From contig CM042688.1 in assembly GCA_023614405.1 (NCBI GenBank), positions 65,458,253 to 65,522,252 on the forward strand: a DNA stretch of 64,000 nucleotides, in the 5' to 3' direction. Each line of letters starts with the position of its first letter. The stretch's first letter is position 1. Source of the stretch: Avena insularis. Lineage: Eukaryota; Streptophyta; Magnoliopsida; Poales; Poaceae. The position numbers were made by a program, and so were the translations under genes. The notes under the pieces are model-generated. The model was not told where the DNA came from. It did no database searches and worked only from the letters and a program-made list of their open reading frames with translations. Positions 1-9,777 of the stretch are shown here, piece after piece.

Positions 1-347
1 TAGGAGAGGAGGACGGAGTAGGGCGTGACGCGGGTGGGGAAGGAGAGGGAGGAGAGCGCGGCGCGGACGTACTCTGCAGCGGCGGCGTTAGCCTCGGTGC
101 CTGCGACGTGCGGGCGGAGGGTGAGCGCGCGGAGGTGCGCGGAGGCGCTGGTGTTGGAGCCGAGGGTGAGGAAGAGCGCGTGGTAGCGCGACGACGGGAT
201 GGGCGCGTGGAGGAGGTGGTACGAGGCGACCAAGGTCATGGCGACGACCAGGAAGGTGAGGTACCTGCGTCTCCCCATGCCGCTGCCGGCGGCGTGCGCC
301 GGGGAGAGGAGGAGCGGCTCCTGCTGCTGCTTGCCATGGCCAGACAT
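1..347 (-). CDS. Plant glutamate carboxypeptidase (AMP1/LAMP1-like, M28 family), 5' end only
   Basis: The minus strand is open from an ATG at 347 to the window edge (115 codons plus 2 nt), with no stop. The N-terminus is short and polar with a run of Gln, followed by one hydrophobic segment (about residues 34-50, YLTFLVVAMTLVASYHLL) that fits a type II signal anchor. A luminal stretch with ALTLRPHVAGTEAN then leads to AAEYVRAAL and TPYSVLLS. In plant AMP1/VP8/PLA3-type and LAMP1-type carboxypeptidases a matching 'LT.PH.AGT' segment opens the luminal region after the anchor. Family members are ER-membrane M28 metallopeptidase homologues of human GCPII that affect meristem size and leaf initiation rate. 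The zinc ligands lie beyond the edge, so activity cannot be judged. GC content and codon use are typical of grass 5' exons. AMP1-like and LAMP1-like members cannot be separated from this fragment. Confidence 0.75.
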   Translation of the reverse strand, partial: MSGHGKQQQEPLLLSPAHAAGSGMGRRRYLTFLVVAMTLVASYHLLHAPIPSSRYHALFLTLGSNTSASAHLRALTLRPHVAGTEANAAAAEYVRAALSSLSFPTRVTPYSVLLS

Positions 348-536
348 GCTTTACTGTTGCTTCAGTGACATACTATTACAGTACCACAAAGTTGATCTAT
401 AAATCATTTACTATGAAACTACGGAGTAGTATATATCATCGTCTCGATGACTTCATCACCGCATCGCACTAGCAGCCATCTTGGCGTCGAGCTCGGACGG
501 CAGTCCGGCCTCCAGCGACAGCGATCAACGGTATAA
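348..536 (-). promoter_or_regulatory. Upstream region of the carboxypeptidase gene
   Basis: This is the 189 bp between the gene's ATG and the nearest transposon end. On the minus strand there is a TATATA run at 431-436, about 85 bp upstream of the ATG, which could serve as a TATA box. No other element is recognisable. Any further promoter sequence would lie inside or beyond the transposon at 537-2330. Confidence 0.3.
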
Positions 537-932
537 GAGCATCTCGGGGGCTAAAGTCCCCGTAGCGTTTTGGTGGCGCCGGCGTGAAAATTCGAGCCCA
601 GTCGTGGTTTTTATGGCGCCGGTGCGGTTCAGTTATTTATCCGACGGTCTCAAGCTAAACCCAACGTATAGGAGGCAAGCGAGGGCGCCGGATGGATGCG
701 TGGCAGGACGGGTGGCGGGAAAAGAAGGCGGGAGCGCGCGCCAAACCGCCCCGATCAAAGCTGGTCCGCATGGCAACCGCATAGAGCCGTTCTTCCTCGC
801 CATCAGCGCCGAGTAATGGCGCTGCTCGCCGCAGCCTTTCCAACGAACGGCAGCGGGCGGTGCAGCCGACACGTCCCGTCAAAGGGGCAGGGCGGTGTTA
901 ATGCCCACCGCTCGCCACCCCCTCCTCCCCAG

Positions 933-939
933 TATAAAA
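933..939 (+). promoter_or_regulatory. TATA box of the transposon-borne ORF
   Basis: TATAAAA sits 108 bp upstream of the ATG at 1041 in a GC-rich context, at ordinary promoter spacing for a plant gene. It suggests that the ORF inside the Harbinger-type element had its own transcription unit. Confidence 0.5.
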
Positions 940-1040
940 ACCCGCGGCAGTTTTCATTGCTGTCACACGCGCATTACCTCAACGGCGAGCTCCACCATCT
1001 CCTCCCCCAAACGTCATCTTCTTTTCCCTCTCTCTAGGCG

Positions 1041-2101
1041 ATGGCGGGCTACAACGGCTGACGGGCGCGGGCGGCCGGCGGCCGCCTCGGCTCCCGCCGA
1101 CGAAGCGGCGCTTATGGCTATGGGCGCCAAATCCCGCCGGCTTTCCAGCTTCTGGCGGGGTGGGCGGTGAGCCGCGACGGCCTCGCCGTGCCGCCCATCC
1201 CCACCGGCGCGACCCGCAGAGCCGCGATCTACGAGCACTACTGGGGGTGCTCACCGACGAGGAGCGCAACGACCCCTAGTGGGATCCTGACAACCTCCAG
1301 GCGTGGACGGACTTCTTCGCGCGGCAGCGCGAGGAACGCATCGAGGCCTACGACGGCGTTGGCCCGCCGCCGGCGAACTACAACAGCGAAGGCCGGAAGC
1401 GATGGTGGAGCGCTCCGGGACGCACCCTCTCCTGGGTCTTGGACCACATCGCCAACGGCAACAACCCACCGTTGGTGATGCCGCCACAGATCTCGCGATC
1501 GCCAAGAGCCACCAAAGAATCGGGGCCCCGCCACGCGCCGTCGACGTCCTCCTCCTCCTCCTCCTCGCGCTCGTCGGCGTTCTCGGCGCGGTACTCGCCG
1601 TACTCCTCGTCGTCGCCACGCTACCTTGCGCTCCCGCCGGTGAAGGACGAGCGAAGCCCACCGCAGCAGCGCCGCGCCGCCTCGCCGCCGCCTCCTGGCA
1701 GGCCCAAGTCCGAGCCCAAGAAGGAGTGGACGCCACCGCCGAGTACAAGGCGGCAGCCCACTGGCGGACGGCGAGACCCGAAGAATTTCCGGTCGAGGAT
1801 GCCGAGCATCATCTTCAACGCCGCCCCGCCGCCACCGACGAAGTTCGCCGCTTGGTCCGCGCAGGATCGCGGGCGGCGAGTAAGCCGAAGCGTGCGCCAC
1901 GCGGCTCGCGTCGACATCGACGACGACGAGGGGGCGACTGGTCCTTCCACGAGACCGGCGCACAGGACCAGCGGCGAGGGGTGTAACCGCCTACCGCCGG
2001 CGAAGGACGAGCCGCCCAGCAACGACGAGGACGAGGACGGCCTATTCGACTACGCCGCGGCAATGTACCGCCGGCTCGGCATCGACCGTGGCCGTCATTA
2101 G
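1041..2101 (+). pseudogene. Broken ORF of unknown function inside the Harbinger-type element
   Basis: Reading begins at ATG 1041 but meets TGA at 1059. The same frame encodes a plausible stretch with WAVSRDGLAVPPIPTGAT and IYEHYWG up to about 1247. A one-base loss then shifts the frame, a TAG follows at 1277, and from 1280 the frame is open to the stop at 2101 (about 273 codons). The open part contains a Trp-rich block (WTDFF, RWWSAPGRTLSWVLDHIANG), then a long low-complexity region of Ser, Pro, Arg and acidic residues, and ends in DEDEDGLFDYAAAMYRRLG. I recall similar hypothetical proteins scattered through Triticeae genomes, which fits spread by transposition, but know of no function. No catalytic motif is visible. 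It may be a captured host gene or an element-specific accessory protein. Confidence 0.5.
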
Positions 2102-2330
2102 ATGTCCTTTTTTTTAAAAAAAATTGTTAAATTTAAACTGTTCGTCTCGTTTTGTTAAAGTTTGAACTGTTTGTCCAAATTTCTGCTAAATTTAGATTAT
2201 TTAAATTTTGTTATGGGGGGCACGACTGAGAGCCGGTGCCTCCCATTTGGCAACATCGCGACGGCGCCCCTATACGGACAAAAAAAAAGATCGCGCCAGA
2301 GTCGTATAGGGGTTACGAGTGGAGATGCTC

Positions 2331-2925
2331 TACGGCGAGTGAAGTATAGTATTATCATGCATGATTGTCAAAAATCTTATGTCACATAGCAATCAATAAA
2401 AAAAAAAGTTAGAGTATCACAGTTAGATACCGTATTATAACGCCTAAAACTAGAAATCTCAATGCAAGTAAATTTGTATACAAGTTTACATTGAGATTCT
2501 ACAAATAATCTACTATTTATATATTAAACGTATATAACAGGCTAACCAGAAAAAAAACATCTTACAAAATCCCACAAAAAAGCAAAACATAACCTTGATT
2601 TAGTAAATAAATAAACCACAACCGGATACATTATCCGTGTGGATCAGTTCAGAAAATTACGCATCGTACGTCACTATGAAAACCCTTTTTGCATCACATT
2701 AAAAAAACGTCCAGTCCCAATCTCTCCAAAGTGCAGGAGCAGAAGCCGGAATCCTCAAATCACATAGGCATGTTGGATGGGCTCCAATCTCGGCTATGAC
2801 AGTCAATTAAAAAGATTCGGTCGATGCATAACATGCTGGTCTCCACTAAGAGATGAAGCGGACGACAGGTCAGGTACTAAGTGCATGTAAATGATTTTGT
2901 GAATAAGTTCCCTAATTGTGATTAG
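2331..2925. other. AT-rich intergenic DNA, no feature recognised
   Basis: About 600 bp of AT-rich sequence with A and T runs lies between the two inverted-repeat elements. No ORF of coding character, RNA gene or clear repeat was seen. Confidence 0.5.
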
Positions 2926-3263
2926 GGAGTCGGCTCCTCTAACGTGCTTAAGCAAAGTTAGAGAAGCAACAGTTTTCTAGCTTGCCTTCTTCAAAAACAT
3001 ATGATTTAAGTAGAATACAATTTAAATTAAATTGTATAGTATAAATCTATTGTATATATTTACACTCATTACTTGCAGTTAAAATTATGGGGTGAAAAAA
3101 TTTAGTTTGGAAGTTTTATGCTACAGTAATTACCGAAGATGATTAACTATAATACATAATAAACAGTACCAGGTACAGTGCCCTGGCTTTCCTTCATGAT
3201 TTTACACTAGTATAGCACTATAGCTCTCTGACTTGCCTTTCATAAGTTAGAGGAGCCGGTTCC
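2926..3263. mobile_element. MITE-like element with terminal inverted repeats
   Basis: The left end GGAGTCGGCTCCTCTAAC is repeated in inverse form at the right end (GTTAGAGGAGCCGGTTCC), and similarity continues inward with gaps. GTGATTAG occurs directly left of the element (2918-2925) and again at 3265-3272, one base beyond the right repeat. That would suit an 8-bp duplication as in hAT elements. The 338-bp interior is AT-rich and non-coding. The superfamily is uncertain. The Harbinger element at 3272 inserted into the TTA of the right-hand GTGATTAG copy, so this element is older. Confidence 0.6.
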
Positions 3264-3762
3264 AGTGATTAGAGCATCCCCACTTGTTGGACGTTCCTGG
3301 ACCGAAATTCTAATTGCGATGGAGCTAGTTTTTAGTCTGGGAACGGTCAGTTTCTCACTCGTGTTCTCAGGCCGAGTTCCCAGGTCGGCGTGTTTCCGTC
3401 CAAATTCGGCTCAAATTCGACCAGTTTTCAACATATTTCAGCATAATATGAACACAGAGCAATGTTCAGCACAGTTCTGCATGAAATTAAACATAGTTCG
3501 GTATTAACTAAACATAGTTCGACAAACACTGAAAATATAACATATTTCGGCCTAGTTCGGTCAGTTCATGCTAGGCATCTATGTGTTGCCCTGCGTATCC
3601 ACAGGTGCTCAACCAGATCATCCTGCAGTTGTCGATGCACTACTGGGTCTCGGATCTCCTGACGAATGGCGATGAAGGCAGCCCAGGTTGGTGGCACCTG
3701 GTGATCAGACTATGCAAGAGGTCCCTATCAGTAGTATGGCTCGTTCTACTCGACCAAACTCA

Positions 3763-4888
3763 CTAGGTCCTTCCTCTATCCTCAATGATCATGTTGTGCA
3801 AGGTCACACAACAATTCATCACTTCCCACATCTGATCTTTCGACCAGGTCATAGCAGGGAACCGGACAACTACAAACCTCTATTGGAGCACGCCAAATGC
3901 CTGCTCCACGTCCTTCCTGCAAGCTTCTTGTTCCTTGGCATATTGAACATGCTTGGGGAGTATCGGGCATGAGATAGTCTTCACAAATGATGGCCATCTT
4001 GGATAGATGCCATCTGCAAGATAGTATCCCTTATTGTAGTGGTGCCCATTGATCTCAAAGTCTACAGGGGGAGCATAACTCTCCACAAACTTGACAAAGA
4101 CATTTGAGGAGTTGAGAACGTTGATGTCGTTATCCGATCCTGCCATGCCAAAAAAGAAGTGTCTGATCCAAAGATCATGTGTAGCAACTGCCTCGAGTAT
4201 CACAGTGCAACCTCTTTTGTGGCCTTTGTACATCCCCCACCATGCAAATGAACAGTTCTTCCAGTGCCAATGCATACAGTCTATGATTCCAACCATCCCA
4301 GGAAATCCTCTACTTTCATTGACTGCGAGGATCCAAGAAGTGTCTTTAGCAGTGTGTGTTCTCAAGTATTGTAGCCCAAATACTGCAATCACTGCCCTGC
4401 AGAACCTGTACAAGCAATCGATGGCGGTGGACTCGGCCATGAGGAGATAGTCATCAGAACCTGTACAAGCAATCGATCCCAGCGCTCCATATGCAAGCAA
4501 CCTCATCGCCACTGTGCACTTCTGTAGTGAGGAAAACCCAACCATGTCGGTGTATTCCTTCTTACACACAAAATAGGGGTCGAACTCCAGATGGCATGCA
4601 CGATCTCGAGGAAGAGCTTTTGGTTCATCCTGAAATGGCGCTGAAACATGGCCTCTTCATGCAGTGGCTCGTCGGTGAAGTAGTCAGAGTACAACAGGAA
4701 GTAGCCGTCCATCCTTTGCCTTGTTTTGCACTTCCGATGACCCTTCGTTGAGCCTCCACGCTTCGGTGCTGAAGTCTGCATGTACAACTGTGCTAGAGAG
4801 GTGAGGATATGCATGTGCTCTACATCTTCGGCGGCTGCGGAGTTCTCCTCCTCCAGCAACACGGCGAACATCTCCTCGTCATCGGAGT
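3763..4888 (-). pseudogene. Harbinger (DDE superfamily) transposase, broken
   Basis: The first three codons lie on the far side of the Copia insertion (ATG at 19751-19749). The rest resumes at 4883 and runs to a stop at 3763-3765. The order of recognisable parts is: acidic N-terminus with MFAVLLEEEN; YFTDEPLHEEAMFQRHFRM, the helical region typical of plant Harbinger transposases; then GFPGMVGIIDCMHWHWKNC, which contains a DDE-core Asp; EAVATHDLWIRHFFFGMAGSDND, with further core Asp residues; ADGIYP; and FGVLQ. Breaks are a one-base deletion near 4588 and an in-frame TAG directly after FGVLQ (about 3865), after which homologous sequence continues ([20 protein letters not shown]). The Copia insertion alone would abolish expression. 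Confidence 0.85.
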
Positions 4889-5614
4889 TGAAAGGATCGT
4901 ATGGGCACCTAGAGGAGGGGGTGAATAGGTGCTACTCCAAATTTTACTCTATTTCAATTTAGGGTTTGACACAAAAGGTAAATTCTCTAGATTATGCAAC
5001 TAAGATGAATTTACCTATATGTCAATCTATCACAAGTACTAAGCAAGAACTAGATAAGTAAAGTGCGGTAAAGGATAGAAGTAACCAAAGTGGAGTACTC
5101 AGAGACACAAGGATTTGTTTCCCATAGTTCCTTCCTTTTGAGGGGAAGTACGTCTATGTTTGGAGAGGGGGTGGTTTCAAACCACCAACGCCACGAGAGG
5201 CCTCCCTTGTTCTCCGATGAACCTCACCCCAAGGGGTTCGATTCACCTCTTCCACTATATGGCAACCTTCAAGGTGGAAGCCGGCACCTTTACAACGAGT
5301 TCGAGGCACACATCCACAACTTAATTGGAGGCTCCCAAATACAAGCAGGCTGTCAAACAATCAAAGACAAGCTTGTAAGAACCAAATCAAAAGCTAGGGT
5401 TTCCAAAGAAACACTACAACATGGGGGCCTCAAGTGAATGAGGGGGAAATGAAGATCTCTATTGGTGAAGCTGTAGATCAAGGCCTCCTCCTTCGATTCT
5501 CCAAAGACCAATGACTTTGGATGGTTGGATGAAGAGATCTTGTTGATTTGGTGGCTCAAATGGGCATGGTGTTCTTGAGGTGGACGAGCAGCTAGAGGAA
5601 GGGGATAAGGTCCT

Positions 5615-5623
5615 CTATTTATA
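5615..5623 (-). promoter_or_regulatory. LTR TATA box (TATAAATAG)
   Basis: Minus-strand TATAAATAG lies inside the LTR in the sense of the element and is retained at 19241-19249 and 29424-29432 in the other LTR copies. It probably marks the U3/R boundary and the transcription start of the retrotransposon. Confidence 0.65.
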
Positions 5624-5654
5624 GCCCTTCACTCCACTGAACCATTTTCTGACT

Positions 5655-5965
5655 GTTGGAGAAAAGTCAGACCGGAGACTCCGGTCTACACACCGTAGAC
5701 TTCGGTCAATCTCCGGACCAGCCTCCGGACCGTCAAACAGAATGACCCAGCCCTCCTGTGAGCCAAGTGGACCGGAAACTCCGGTCCCTCTACACCGAAG
5801 ACTCCAGTCTGAGGCAAGGACCGGAGACTCCAGACCTTCCTCCGGACCACCTCTCTGGCTGACCCAGGCAGGAAACAGGAACCCCCTCCGGAGACTCCTG
5901 GGGAAACTCCGGACCACACCGGAGACTCTGGTCCAGGCAGACCGGAGACTCCGGTCTGGAATTCC
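5655..5965 (-). repeat. Array of ACCGGAGACTCCGGT palindromes in LTR U3
   Basis: About nine exact or degenerate copies of the palindrome GACCGGAGACTCCGGTC (8-bp arms, one central base) with irregular spacing of roughly 20-50 bp lie directly upstream, in the element's sense, of the TATA box. The same array is present in the LTRs at about 19290-19590 and 29480-29785. Confidence 0.8.
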
Positions 5966-6494
5966 TAGGAGTCAAGCACATATGCAGGGAACGTTCCGCA
6001 TGCTAAAGGTCCTTTTTACTTTGTAATATATCAACCCGTAGACAATATCAAACTGTAACAAGGCTCTACTTGTTGTTAAGGAACACCAAAAGTGATTATG
6101 ACAGTAAGTGTCCTTTCAATCTCCCCCTTTTTGGTGTTCGATGACAACAAGTGATTTTGCATGGAAAAAAATTGCAATGACTTATGACAGAGTATGAACA
6201 GGCTCCCCCTAACTATGTGCACAACGATAAACATGTAAAGCAAGCATGGTAGGTAGAACATGGATAAAACACATAGTTCTCACACGAGTTACAATAATGT
6301 AGGAGCACCCACAGAGTCACACACAAATAGCAAATAGTGTCTCGCAATAATATAAGGCAAATAGGTACGAAGGTCGAGATAGCATATAAGAATCAAATAG
6401 CCCAAGCCCATGCAAATATCAATGACAATGTCTTCTCCCCCTTTGGCATCGAAACACCGAAAAAGGAAAAGACCTAAGCTAGCGCCCCAACAGA

Positions 6495-8141
6495 TCAGTA
6501 GTCCTCGTCATCATCCTCCTCGTCCTCCTCATCCATGTCCTGATCCTCATCATCATCATAGTCCTCATCACCATCTGGAGCAGCAGGTCCTTTGCCGTGA
6601 GGGCGAGAAGAGGAGGTACCTTGGTACCCATATCCAGACGTGACATCAGAAAAGGTCTTCCAATCCACCAAGCTGTCATGTTGGGAATTCCATGCCCCAA
6701 AAGAAAGAGTGTAATCTGACTCGGTGGATGGCTGAGCGCCATGCTCATCAGTGTACTCATCCTCACCTTCCTCATCATTCGCTTCACCCTGAGCCTTGAT
6801 CTCCTTGAGTAGTTTCTCTATGCGACGGTTGCTCTTGTAGGAGGCATGTTGTTGCTTACGGATGTCCACATTCATGCAACATAAGGTCCTCTCCCAGAAT
6901 GAGGCCTTCTTGACCTTCTCATGAACATAGTCACGTGTCATGGGAGGAAGAGGTGCATTGGAAGCATTCTTCCTCTGATCCCTAGTAGGAGAGGGGGCCC
7001 TCTCAGTCTCTGAGATATCCTCCTCCACATGGGCATGGGAGCGTCTAGGAGGAGCCCTCATGTCCCCCTTCTGCTGTAGAGATACAAGAGTGTGCTCGGT
7101 AAGGTTGGGAGGCAAGGCTAGTGGAGAACCATGTTCTTGTGTGTTGATGAGTCTCATGACAAGTGGTGCATATGGGGGAGCCTTCTTGTATAAAATGGCA
7201 TGGTACATATCCTCAGATATGTAATCCATAACATCAATAGGATTTGCATCTGCCTCGGGGCCAGCCATGTAAATCCTGTGGGTATGATACAGCAAGTTGA
7301 CCAAACCACATCTGATGGCATCATCATTCCCAGCACTAGGGGAAATGGTTTGGCGGAAGATCCTCAATATCATATTGTAGAGAGGCTTGAGTCCCTTGGA
7401 CCCGCCCACAACACCCTAGCTGCCATACAAAGGGGCAAGCTTGTTCTTGTTTACCCCAAGAGCTGCTGAGTGCATGCGTACCCCAACATGAGTGGACACG
7501 CCCTAGAAGGTCTCAAATATGGCCTCCGCAAAGTCATAGAAAGTTGTAGAGCAGCGGTGAGATCCAGTCATCCAAGTCATAGTCCTGGCTTGGTCAGTCC
7601 CAAACACAACTATGGCATAAAACTGCTGCACAAGGGTGATGTTGTAGTATTCACGGAGCTCCATCAAGTTGAACAACCCTAACTTCTCACTAATCCACAG
7701 TGCATCCGAGAAGTAGGAGCTCTTCCTCATATGTTCAACACTCAGGTACTTCTGGGGGCACACAGGAGATCTCTTGAGCATGTTGTAAATGTCTTTCATG
7801 AAGACAGCTTTCTCCTTCCTCCAATAGCATGGGTCCTCGCTGTTGCGAGGTAATGCAAAGAAGGCAGTCTTGTGCAGCTCACAGTACTCCTGCTTTGACA
7901 TGCGAGCCAAAGACTGAAGGTTGTCGTATTTTGCTCTCTTGGCACGGTTTTCTTGCTCAGCCTTTTCCTGCTCCCTCCTCATATAGGCTGCATCACGGGC
8001 CTACTGCCTCTGGTTGGACGGGGGCACAATGTACTGACCCTCAAACTCATCGTAGCGAGGATCCGCTCTCTTCATCTTGGCCTTGGTGCGAGGAGGACGA
8101 CGAGAGCCAGAACCTATGAACAACAGCGAGGGAGATAGCAT
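6495..8141 (-). pseudogene. Extra ORF of the SIRE-type Copia, downstream of pol
   Basis: Reading on the minus strand from ATG 8141, the frame gives a basic N-terminus (SGSRRPPRTKAKMKRADPRYDEFEGQ). A stop near 8012 is followed by a long charged and globular-looking part (ARMSKQEYCELHKTAFFALP, WISEKLGLFNLMELREYYN, LVQQFYA). Further stops occur near 7500 and around 7420. An open block of 304 codons from 7409 follows, with NLLYHTHRIYMAG, EDMYHAILYKKAPPYAPLVM, a Ser/Arg-rich spacer and a strongly acidic Asp/Glu C-terminus. It resembles, from memory, plant transposon proteins found 3' of pol in SIRE-like elements. No signal peptide or membrane segment is evident, so an envelope role is not supported. 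The function is unknown. Confidence 0.6.
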
Positions 8142-8194
8142 GGAGGTAAGTATATATGTCCCAAGGAGGCAGCACATGACCCTTGAGGCCTTGC

Positions 8195-8750
8195 AAGATA
8201 TGTTTGATCCAACCCACACCGGAGACTCCGTAGTCCACACCAGAGTCTCTGGTCAAGAGACTCGGGAGTAGACCAGGGAGGCTCCAGTAGTGTTGAATCC
8301 AACAGATCGGGAAGGGGAACAAGGGTAAAGTGCTCGTGTGCACGCGAGCAAGAGATTCCCATGGGCAAAAATAGTACCAATCCTCAAAAACAAAGCAAGG
8401 GATGAACCCTAGGTGAGAAAAGAGGAGGAGAGGTACCAGATCTGTCCATGGGATTGATTCCACCATTGGGAATCACCCAATGGTGGAGGGGAGAAGATTG
8501 GTCGGTGGCACGACGGATCCTGGGGGCTTCTTGACCTCCGAGGAGGAGATTTGGGAGTGGATGTGACGGGGTAGAGAGGGGAGGACGGGGGTGGATGAAT
8601 GAAACTGTCTGTTTCAGTTCACCCTGTCCTCCCTCTAAGTGGCCAGAAACCATCCGGACCGGAGACTCCGGTCTACACCAGAGACTCCGGCCCACACCGG
8701 AGACTCCGGTGTGAGCACACCGGAGACTCCGGTCCTCCTCGACCAAAAAC
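8195..8750 (-). repeat. Dispersed ACCGGAGACTCCGGT palindromes downstream of pol
   Basis: Two clusters of the motif seen in the LTR U3, at about 8212-8270 and 8655-8740, flank a non-coding stretch between RNase H and the extra ORF. At least four copies in the second cluster are near perfect. The span 8751-9170 between this and RNase H shows no ORF of coding character. Confidence 0.7.
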
Positions 8751-9170
8751 TCCAAGATTTGTGTATGGGGACATATATTAGATAGAGAGTTTACTGAGAT
8801 GAGAGTAGGCTTGGGTTAAGATGACATACTGTGAAAAATCAAGGAAATCACAGAAATCTATTCAAATGTTCATTAACGCGCCAAATAAACCTGAACTAAG
8901 AACCAACTCTTCAAATGAGAAGAGGGTGGTGGCCGAAGCCACCATGTAAGAGTTTGTGGCATGACACCGTGAAGAATTATCCTTGGGTTCATAGCCACTA
9001 CTCAACAATGACGCTCACATATCACTAAATGATACTAAGAGGATTGAATTTCTTAATGTTGGCATTATGGGGGGAGGGATAAACCAATGTATTAGAACCA
9101 CACTCCTCCTATCTCCATGCCTGCACCTAAACCAAATGAGGGTCAAGATATAGGTGAGTATGCAAGATGA

Positions 9171-9777
9171 TCAAGTCAAGCTCCTAGAATCTACGATATT
9201 TAGTTCATTCCTCAAATAACAAAACCTTGCTTCATCAAGTGGCTTCGTGAAAATGTCAGCAAGTTGGTCTTTGGTTGACACATAGGATAGCTCAATATCA
9301 CCTCGAGCAACATGATCTCTAATGAAGTGATGACGATTCTCAATATGCTTTGTCCTTGTATGATCCACTAGGTTATAGGCAATCTTGATAGCACTTTCAT
9401 TATCACATAGAAGAGGCACTTTGTCACAATGGACACCGTACTCCTTTAAAGTTTGCCTCATCCATAGCAATTGTGTACAAGCACTAGCAGCTGCCACATA
9501 CTCGGCTTCGGCGGTGGAGAGAGATATACAATTTTGCTTCTTAGAAGACCAACACACCAAGGACCTCCCAAGGAATTGGCAAGCCCCGGAGGTTGATTTC
9601 CTATCATCCTTGTCACCAGCCCAATCCGAATCCGTGTATCCACAAAGAGAGAAAGTTGAGCCCCTAGGATACCAAATACCATAGTTTGGGGTATGAACCA
9701 AATATCGAAAGATTCTCTTGACTGCCATCAAATGGCTTTCTTTAGGAGCCGCTTGATATCTTGCACACACTCCTACA
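9171..9777 (-). pseudogene. Copia RNase H domain (C-terminal pol of the SIRE-type element)
   Basis: Continuing the RT frame from the other side of the solo LTR at 9778-11452, the minus strand encodes ARYQAAPKESHLMAVKRI, then the RNase H core: GYTDSDWAGDKDDRKSTSG, SSKKQNCISLSTAEAEYVA, LWMRQTL, LLCDNESAIKIA, HTRTKHIENRHHFIRD and TKDQLADIFTKPL. These carry the expected Asp/Glu/Asp residues of Copia RNase H. The domain itself is intact; the gene is broken by the LTR insertion upstream. Confidence 0.85.

Larger units (their letters stand above)
537..2330 (+). mobile_element. PIF/Harbinger-type element carrying a non-transposase ORF
   Basis: The left end starts GAGCATCTC and the right end is the inverse, GTGGAGATGCTC. 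The right end matches the right terminus of the transposase-bearing Harbinger ending at 20210 (CGAGTGGAGATGCTC). The flanking trinucleotides are TAA on the left and TAC on the right, consistent with a decayed 3-bp duplication of the Harbinger type. The interior is GC-rich and holds a TATA box and a broken ORF but nothing like a transposase, so the element would depend on a transposase in trans. Outer inverted-repeat similarity is short, about 10 bp, so the right boundary is better supported than the left. Confidence 0.6.
4889..6118 (-). repeat. SIRE/Maximus-type LTR, 3' copy
   Basis: 1230 bp, TG...CA ends, flanked outside by the GGAGT duplication. It aligns end to end with 18513-19742 and with most of 28713-29935. 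In the element's orientation the U3 part (left of 6118 downward) contains a palindrome array and then a TATA box. On the plus strand it contains a fortuitous ORF from 5090 that recurs in the other LTR copies. Confidence 0.85.

Noticed and set aside
633..1963. Long overlapping ORFs on both strands in the first 2 kb.
   Set aside because: The sequence is GC-rich, so stops are rare in all frames. Only the minus frame from 347 and the plus frame read at 1041-2101 have protein-like composition and recognisable blocks.
5090..5437. Plus-strand ORF repeated at 18716-19141 and 28898-29305, suggesting a conserved small gene.
   Set aside because: It runs antisense within the SIRE-type LTR and is conserved only because the LTR copies are recent. 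The frame ends differ and no protein family is apparent.
5655..5965. CRISPR-like regularity of short palindromes.
   Set aside because: The genome is a plant, the spacers are not unique inserts of uniform length, and the array lies within an LTR promoter.
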